Shown: positions 8,284 through 12,564 of the stretch, one piece after another
How positions within the stretch are numbered: the stretch's first letter is position 1
Layout of the letters: every line of letters begins with the position of its first letter
Source: CAJXJP01 sp034111025
GTDB taxonomy: Bacteria > Patescibacteriota > Gracilibacteria > BD1-5 > UBA6164
Direction of reading: 5' to 3'
Assembly (NCBI GenBank): GCA_034111025.1
Contig: JAWUYB010000028.1
Location: forward strand, 1 to 12,564
DNA length: 12,564 nt
Notes under the pieces: generated by a model
The model's database searches: none
The model's input: the letters and a program-made list of their open reading frames with translations, nothing else
Told to the model about the DNA's origin: nothing
Translations under genes and position numbers: made by a program

Positions 8284-9588
8284 TTATTTAATCCAAATAG
8301 CTATACTTCTTCCATCTATCCAATTTACATATGCTGAAACAGACTCAAAAGTTTCATCTCATATTTTATAAGTAGAATGATATGGTGTTGATGGGAACCA
8401 TAAGTATTTTGATACATTACTTTTATTCCATGAAAATGATGTTCACATATTAGTATAATATTCATTCGTTGAAGAGTTTTTCCATGAGGCCATATAATTA
8501 ATATTGTTTTGTTTTATTCATCATCTAAAGTCTCAAATATTCACTCAAGAAGTATTTTTTTCTCAAAATGATAATGCTCGAGAAAAAGATTCTGTATCAG
8601 AATAATGTAATTCCGGATTATCCCGCAATGTTGCATCTATACTTTGTCATCATGAAAGTAATATTTTTCATTCTAAATTTGAATATAGCTCAAAAATAAG
8701 TGGTAATTCTATTCATAATGGAGATCTATAATTCCATCTAATTTCTTTAAAATTTATATCTAATTTTTCTGAATGTACTTCTAGAAATCATTTAATTGGT
8801 AATTCATGTATATTTTTACCTGAATAAAGGGTCCACCCTCATCAATCTGTTATCATATCACATAATGTTTCGAATTCATTTCCATCAGCTAATGGATCAA
8901 TCATATATTTTCAATTTGGAAGTGTAGAATCAAATTCTTTCAATCTTTTACAACTAGATTTTGAATACAATGCTCATAAAGATACATCTGTTCCAGTTAT
9001 AGTTTCATTGTCTGAAATATGTACTTCATAGATACTAGTTGATTGAGATATATCTATATTATTTCATGCTTTTTGTAATGGTTCTTGTGTTGTACTGTTA
9101 ATTATAATACCTAATTTATCTCATGATAGTTGTATATATCTATTACTCTCTACTGCGTATGTATTTGAAACTCAAGAAATTTCTTTTTTTACATTTTCTT
9201 CATTTTCAAAATATGAAAGTAGTTGATATCTTGTTCTTGAAACATTGGTTGTAATTGTATAATATTCTTGTGTTAATGGATCAATTCATCATCCACTTAT
9301 TCACAAAGCTCATAAAAAAGTTCCTCAAGCATATCATTGGTAGTTGAGGATATTTCAAATAGATGTTACATTTACTTTGTCATCAGGGATTGGGTATTTT
9401 ATAGCTTTTACTTTGAATATAGATAGTCATTTTTCTATATTATTTATATCTGTCAACCTTACTGAATCTCTTGCTCATACAGTATATCATGAAAAACTTA
9501 TAAATCATATCGTCGCTAAAACTGATAGTATCGTTATGACTACTATCAATTCTACCAAGGTAAATCAGTTTTGTTTTTTTACTTGCAT
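8284..9588 (-). CDS. Type IV pilin-like protein fused to a fibrinogen-like (FReD) domain
   Basis: A 434-residue surface protein candidate. It begins MQVKKQNGFTLVELIVVITILSVL... in form: a short basic leader, prepilin peptidase site after Gly8, Phe9 as the residue to be methylated, Glu13 as the +5 glutamate, and a hydrophobic helix to about 31. GARDSVRLTDINNIEKGL continues the helix as in pseudopilins. A linker follows, then from about 205 a fibrinogen-related domain: SSCKRL (Cys213), NGKYMIDPLADG, and LCDMITDGGGWTL (243-254), with the Cys pair 213/243 in the classical disulfide positions. The end GRSIAIWIK also fits. About 30 glycines are UGA, including Gly8 at the cleavage site and GG of DGGGW. 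The start is fixed because a TAA in frame lies immediately upstream of the ATG; there is no Shine-Dalgarno, only ATTT repeats. Codons 322 (CGG) and 337 (CGA) are unusual for this genome. The domain calls are firm; adhesion is inferred. Confidence 0.9.
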
Positions 9589-9606
9589 TTATTTATTTAT
9601 TTATTT
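9587..9606. repeat. (ATTT)5 tetranucleotide repeat at the pilin start
   Basis: Five perfect ATTT units on the plus strand (AAAT on the minus strand) run from inside the pilin start codon upstream through the place where a ribosome binding site would be. Four-base repeats change length easily by strand slippage, but here a change would alter the 5' untranslated spacing and not the reading frame. Confidence 0.8.
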
Positions 9607-9729
9607 ATCATCTTATCATATAAAAACATCATATTTTATAATAGTTTACTTATTTTTGCATAATATGAAAATAGCTTTACGTATTTACTTTTAATTATTT
9701 TCGTTTTTTTAAATTATTGATTATTTCCT

Positions 9730-9756
9730 TTGAAAAAGATAGTTTTTGTATATAAT
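9730..9756 (+). promoter_or_regulatory. Probable secA promoter
   Basis: TATAAT at 9751-9756 is a perfect -10, with TTGAAA (9730-9735) upstream at 15 bases, slightly short. Transcription would start near 9763, only about 8 bases before the ATG at 9771, giving a nearly leaderless mRNA, consistent with the absence of a Shine-Dalgarno. The rest of the divergent spacer 9607-9770 is AT-rich, and I see no other clear site in it. Confidence 0.5.
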
Positions 9757-9770
9757 CTTGGCATATTTTT

Positions 9771-12434
9771 ATGAAAGATAACAATACATTTATGATAGAA
9801 CATTTAATAAGAAAAATATTTGGTGATCCCAGTGAAAAAAGAGTTCGTGAGATAGCAAAAATTATTTTTCAAATTCACGAAGCAGAAAAACAATTTTCAG
9901 AGTTTAATCTTGATCAAATAAAAGAAAAAACTTCTGAGTTTAAATCTCTGTTTGAATGATTAAACTTCAAAAATAATGAAGATTCAATCAAAATAAAAGA
10001 AACTTTGGAAAACATTAAAGTTGATGCTTTTGCTTTACATAAAAGAGCATGTACTTTAATATCAGGTCAAACTTTTACACTTTCAGATGGAAGAAATATT
10101 GAATGGAATATGGTTCCATATGACGTACAACTTATTTGAGGTTTAGCTATTCATTCTGGTTCAATATCTGAAATGAAAACTTGAGAATGAAAAACTCTTG
10201 TTGCAACACTTCCAAGTTATTTAAATGCCCTTACATGAAATACTGTTCATGTAGTAACTGTTAATGATTATCTTGCCCAAAGAGATTCTGAAGAAATGGG
10301 TATTTTATATAATGCTCTAGGTTTAACTGTTGGTGTAGTTTATAATGCTCAAAATAAAATAGAAAAAAAATCAGCCTATGATAGTGATGTAGTTTATGCC
10401 ACAAACAATGAGTTAGGTTTTGATTATTTGAGAGATAATATGGTATCATCAAATGATGATAAAGTTCAATCACCTCTATTTTTTGCAGTAGTAGATGAAG
10501 TTGATTCAATATTAATTGATGAAGCCAGAACTCCTCTGATTATTTCCATGCCAGATAATGAACCGACAACAAAGTATATGAAATTTTCTACTATTTCTAA
10601 AAATCTAAAAAAATGAGTCCATTATAAAGTAGATGAAAAACAAAAAGCAGCTACTCTTACAGAAGAAGGTATTACAAAATTGGAAGAACTCTTAGGTGTT
10701 GATAATATCTATGTTTCAGCTCATTATAATGATTTACATCATGTAGAAAATGCTATTAAAGCAGCTTCTGTGTATGAAAAAGATAAAGACTATTTATTAG
10801 TTGATTGAGAAGCTCTTATTATTGATGAACATACAGGAAGAGTTTTAGCTGGTAGAAGATACTCTGAAGGTTTACATCAGGCTATTGAAGCAAAAGAAGG
10901 TATTGAAATAAAACAAGAATCTAAAACATTGGCTTCAATTACATTTCAAAATTATTTTAGAATGTATTGGAAGCTTGCATGAATGACAGGTACTGCAAAA
11001 ACTGAAGAAGAAGAATTTTATAAAGTTTATGCTTTAGAAACACTTATTATTCCAACAAATAAGCCAATAGCAAGAATAGATAACCAAGATTTATTATTCA
11101 AAAATGAAAAAGGTAAATTTGATTATGTTATATCTCTTATCAAAGAACTCCATGAAACTGGTCAACCAATATTAGTTGGTACTGTTTCAGTAGAAAAGTC
11201 TGAATATTTAAGTAAGAGATTACAGCAAGTAAATATTTCTCATAAAGTTCTTAATGCAAAACATCACGAACATGAAGCAGAAATAGTAGCCCAGGCAGGT
11301 CAAAAATGAGCAATAACGATTGCTACAAATATGGCTTGAAGAGGTACAGATATTAAATTATGAGAAGGTGTAACTGACTTATGAGGTTTAATTATACTTG
11401 GTACAGAAAAACATGAAACAAGAAGAATAGATAATCAATTAAGAGGTCGCGCATGAAGACAAGGTGATCCATGAATGACTCAATTCCTAATTTCTCCAAA
11501 TGATGATATAATGAGAATTTTTGGATGAGACAAATTATTTTCAGTTTTTAATTCCCCTATGTTTGCTACTCTTCCAGATAATGAACCTCTGACTCAAAGT
11601 GGAATGCTAACAAAAAGAGTTACTTCTGTACAAAAACAAGTTGAATGACATCATTTTGATGCAAGAAAACATGTTTTAGAGTATGATGATGTTATAAATA
11701 AACATAGAGAAATAATATATTCGAAAAGAAATGCTATACTTGATAGTGAAAATATCCATGAGGCTGTAATTTCAATGATTTATAATCAAGTTTCTTCACT
11801 TGTAGAAGCGGAAGTAACAAGATTATCTGATGATTTAGATAGATCACAATTAGTAAAAAAAGTAAACGAATTTGTTTGAATATTGCTTGTGAGTGATACT
11901 ATAGAAAATGATGATATTCTTGCAATGGACCCTGATTTACTATGAGATTACTTTGGAAAACTTGCACAATGAGAAATTGAATCTATCAAAGAAAGAGCTA
12001 ATCAAGAAGAATTCTATAATTTAGAAAGAAGAATAATGCTTCAATCTATAGATGAACTCTGGATGAGACATATTGATGCTATGAGTAGATTAAGAGAAGA
12101 TGTAGCATTTGAATGATATGCTCAAAGAAATCCACTCATTGTATATAAAGAAAAAGCATATTGAAAATTTAGAGACCTTATTTCTGAATTAGAATATAAG
12201 GTTATTAAAGCTATATTTTCCGTAAAAACAATTTCAGAAATTGAATCAGTAGAAATTAATCCTGATAATTTTCAAGAAAATGATACACAATTAGAAAAAA
12301 TGTTAGATAATTTTACTAAAGAAGAAAAAAATGCTGAAGTAAAAAAATCAAAAACTAATCCCTTATTTGCTCAACCTCAAAATACTCCTAAATCTACTCC
12401 TAAAAAACTAGAAAAAAAGAGAATAAGAGTATAG
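9771..12434 (+). CDS. secA: Preprotein translocase ATPase SecA
   Basis: SecA is the cytoplasmic motor that pushes unfolded preproteins through SecYEG. The 887-residue frame shows all the main landmarks: IFGDPSEKRVREI near the start; Walker A KTGEGKTL (136-143); TVNDYLAQRD; Walker B VVDEVDSILIDEARTPL (D242-E243); MTGTAKTE; the motif V/VI region ATNMAGRGTDI (518-528) and LRGRAGRQGDPG (557-568); and a helical scaffold with QSIDELWMRHIDAMSRLR. About 21 of 50 glycines are UGA, among them both glycines of Walker A and one each in MAGRG and RAGRQ. The C-terminus is a Lys/Pro-rich basic tail (KKRIRV) without the CxCxSG...CH zinc motif seen in many SecAs. ATG at 9771 gives the longest product; the ATG at 9792 (MIEHLIRKIFG) resembles typical SecA N-termini more closely and is a real alternative. 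Stop is TAG. Confidence 0.97.
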
Positions 12435-12437
12435 AAT

Positions 12438-12451
12438 AAAAAACACCCCAG
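12438..12451 (+). other. Left half of the secA terminator, probably split by an insertion sequence
   Basis: AAAAAACACCCCAG right after the secA stop looks like the 5' arm of a strong terminator whose 3' arm should read CTGGGGTG followed by T residues. That arm is absent; instead an insertion sequence end begins three bases later. The local CAGTT/AACTG pairing (12449-12461) is a weak substitute without a T-tract. This is an inference from the shape of the sequence. Confidence 0.45.
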
Positions 12452-12454
12452 TTA

Positions 12455-12564
12455 TGAACTGCCCCCACTAAAGTATAGTGGAAATAAAAAAGAATTTAAT
12501 TATTTAAAAGATGATTTCTGTATTGTACAGGAGTCATTTTTTTTCTGTTCCATTGTGGTCTGTT
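12455..12564 (-). mobile_element. One end of an IS3-family insertion sequence, cut by the window
   Basis: The element appears to begin TGAACTGCCCCC, the type of terminal inverted repeat, starting TG, found in IS3-family elements. Behind it is a small hairpin CCACTA/TAGTGG (12465-12470 with 12476-12481) and then the C-terminus of a transposase on the minus strand, so this is the downstream (right) end. The element continues past the window. The exact boundary and any target duplication cannot be confirmed here. Confidence 0.7.
12496..12564 (-). CDS. IS3-family transposase, C-terminal 22 residues, 5' end outside the window
   Basis: On the minus strand the frame reads NRPQWNRKKMTPVQYRNHLL and ends NN-stop (TAA, 12496-12498). 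The pattern NRPQW.. (M)TPVQYRN is the typical ending of the DDE-type OrfB transposase of IS3-family elements, as in N-(K/R)-RP-H...L-x-P-x-x-Y-R. The catalytic DDE residues lie beyond the right edge. No UGA codon is present in this short piece. Its stop lies about 40 bases from the presumed inverted repeat, the usual arrangement. Confidence 0.8.
   Translation of the reverse strand, partial: NRPQWNRKKMTPVQYRNHLLNN

Noticed and set aside
9344..9694. Plus-strand open frame of 116 codons
   Set aside because: Antisense to the pilin N-terminus and its upstream region; the minus-strand frame has the prepilin signature.
10261..10509. Minus-strand open frame of 82 codons
   Set aside because: Antisense to the SecA nucleotide-binding domain; low-complexity His/Leu-rich product.
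1..12434. Many in-frame TGA codons suggesting pseudogenes, frameshifts or selenocysteine
   Set aside because: The frames never shift, the sites fit conserved glycines and not cysteines, and they are far too many for selenocysteine. Sense UGA explains all of them.

Overview
The window comes from an AT-rich bacterium that reads UGA as glycine (translation table 25), i.e. the Gracilibacteria (BD1-5) / Absconditabacteria (SR1) part of the Patescibacteria (CPR). Under the standard code every long gene looks shattered. With UGA = Gly each becomes one uninterrupted frame, and UGA falls where the family requires glycine: SecA Walker A (TGEGKT), the RuvA helix-hairpin-helix motifs, the nucleophile elbow of the S51 peptidase (AGSSAG), and the residue before the prepilin cleavage site (G|FTLVE). 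All visible genes stop at TAA or TAG, none at TGA. Arg is almost entirely AGA, and Shine-Dalgarno sequences are mostly absent.

Layout, left to right. (1) 1-2609, minus: class I ribonucleotide reductase large subunit, complete at its start and cut by the left window edge a few codons into its C-terminal CxxC tail. (2) 2610-3113: about 500 bp without a convincing intact gene. It holds a good nrdA promoter on the minus strand and, on the plus strand, a tiny ORF with a good ribosome binding site, a start-less reading frame that looks like a gene remnant, and a hairpin terminator. (3) 3114-3671, minus: a small S51 (PepE-like) peptidase. (4) 3751-6036, minus: a DNA repair operon ruvA - P-loop kinase - rmuC, ending at a symmetrical hairpin terminator. 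(5) 6198-8189, plus: a 663-residue protein with one SH3-like stretch and no other recognised domain, ending in a terminator whose loop contains the stop codon. (6) 8284-9588, minus: a type IV pilin-like protein fused to a fibrinogen-like (FReD) domain, with a tetranucleotide repeat running through its start codon. (7) 9771-12434, plus: secA. (8) 12455-12564: the end of an IS3-family insertion sequence with the last 22 codons of its transposase, apparently inserted in the secA terminator.

How the genes fit together: RuvA and RmuC both act in recombination and repair and share an operon with a small kinase of unknown substrate; RNR supplies dNTPs. SecA exports proteins generally. The pilin-like fusion is probably delivered to the cell surface by a type IV pilus or type II-like machine and could mediate attachment, which fits an epibiotic or predatory CPR lifestyle (inference). 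The most unusual items are the pilin-fibrinogen fusion, the large SH3-like protein, two clustered CGA/CGG codons that might be read as Trp, and the IS-split terminator.
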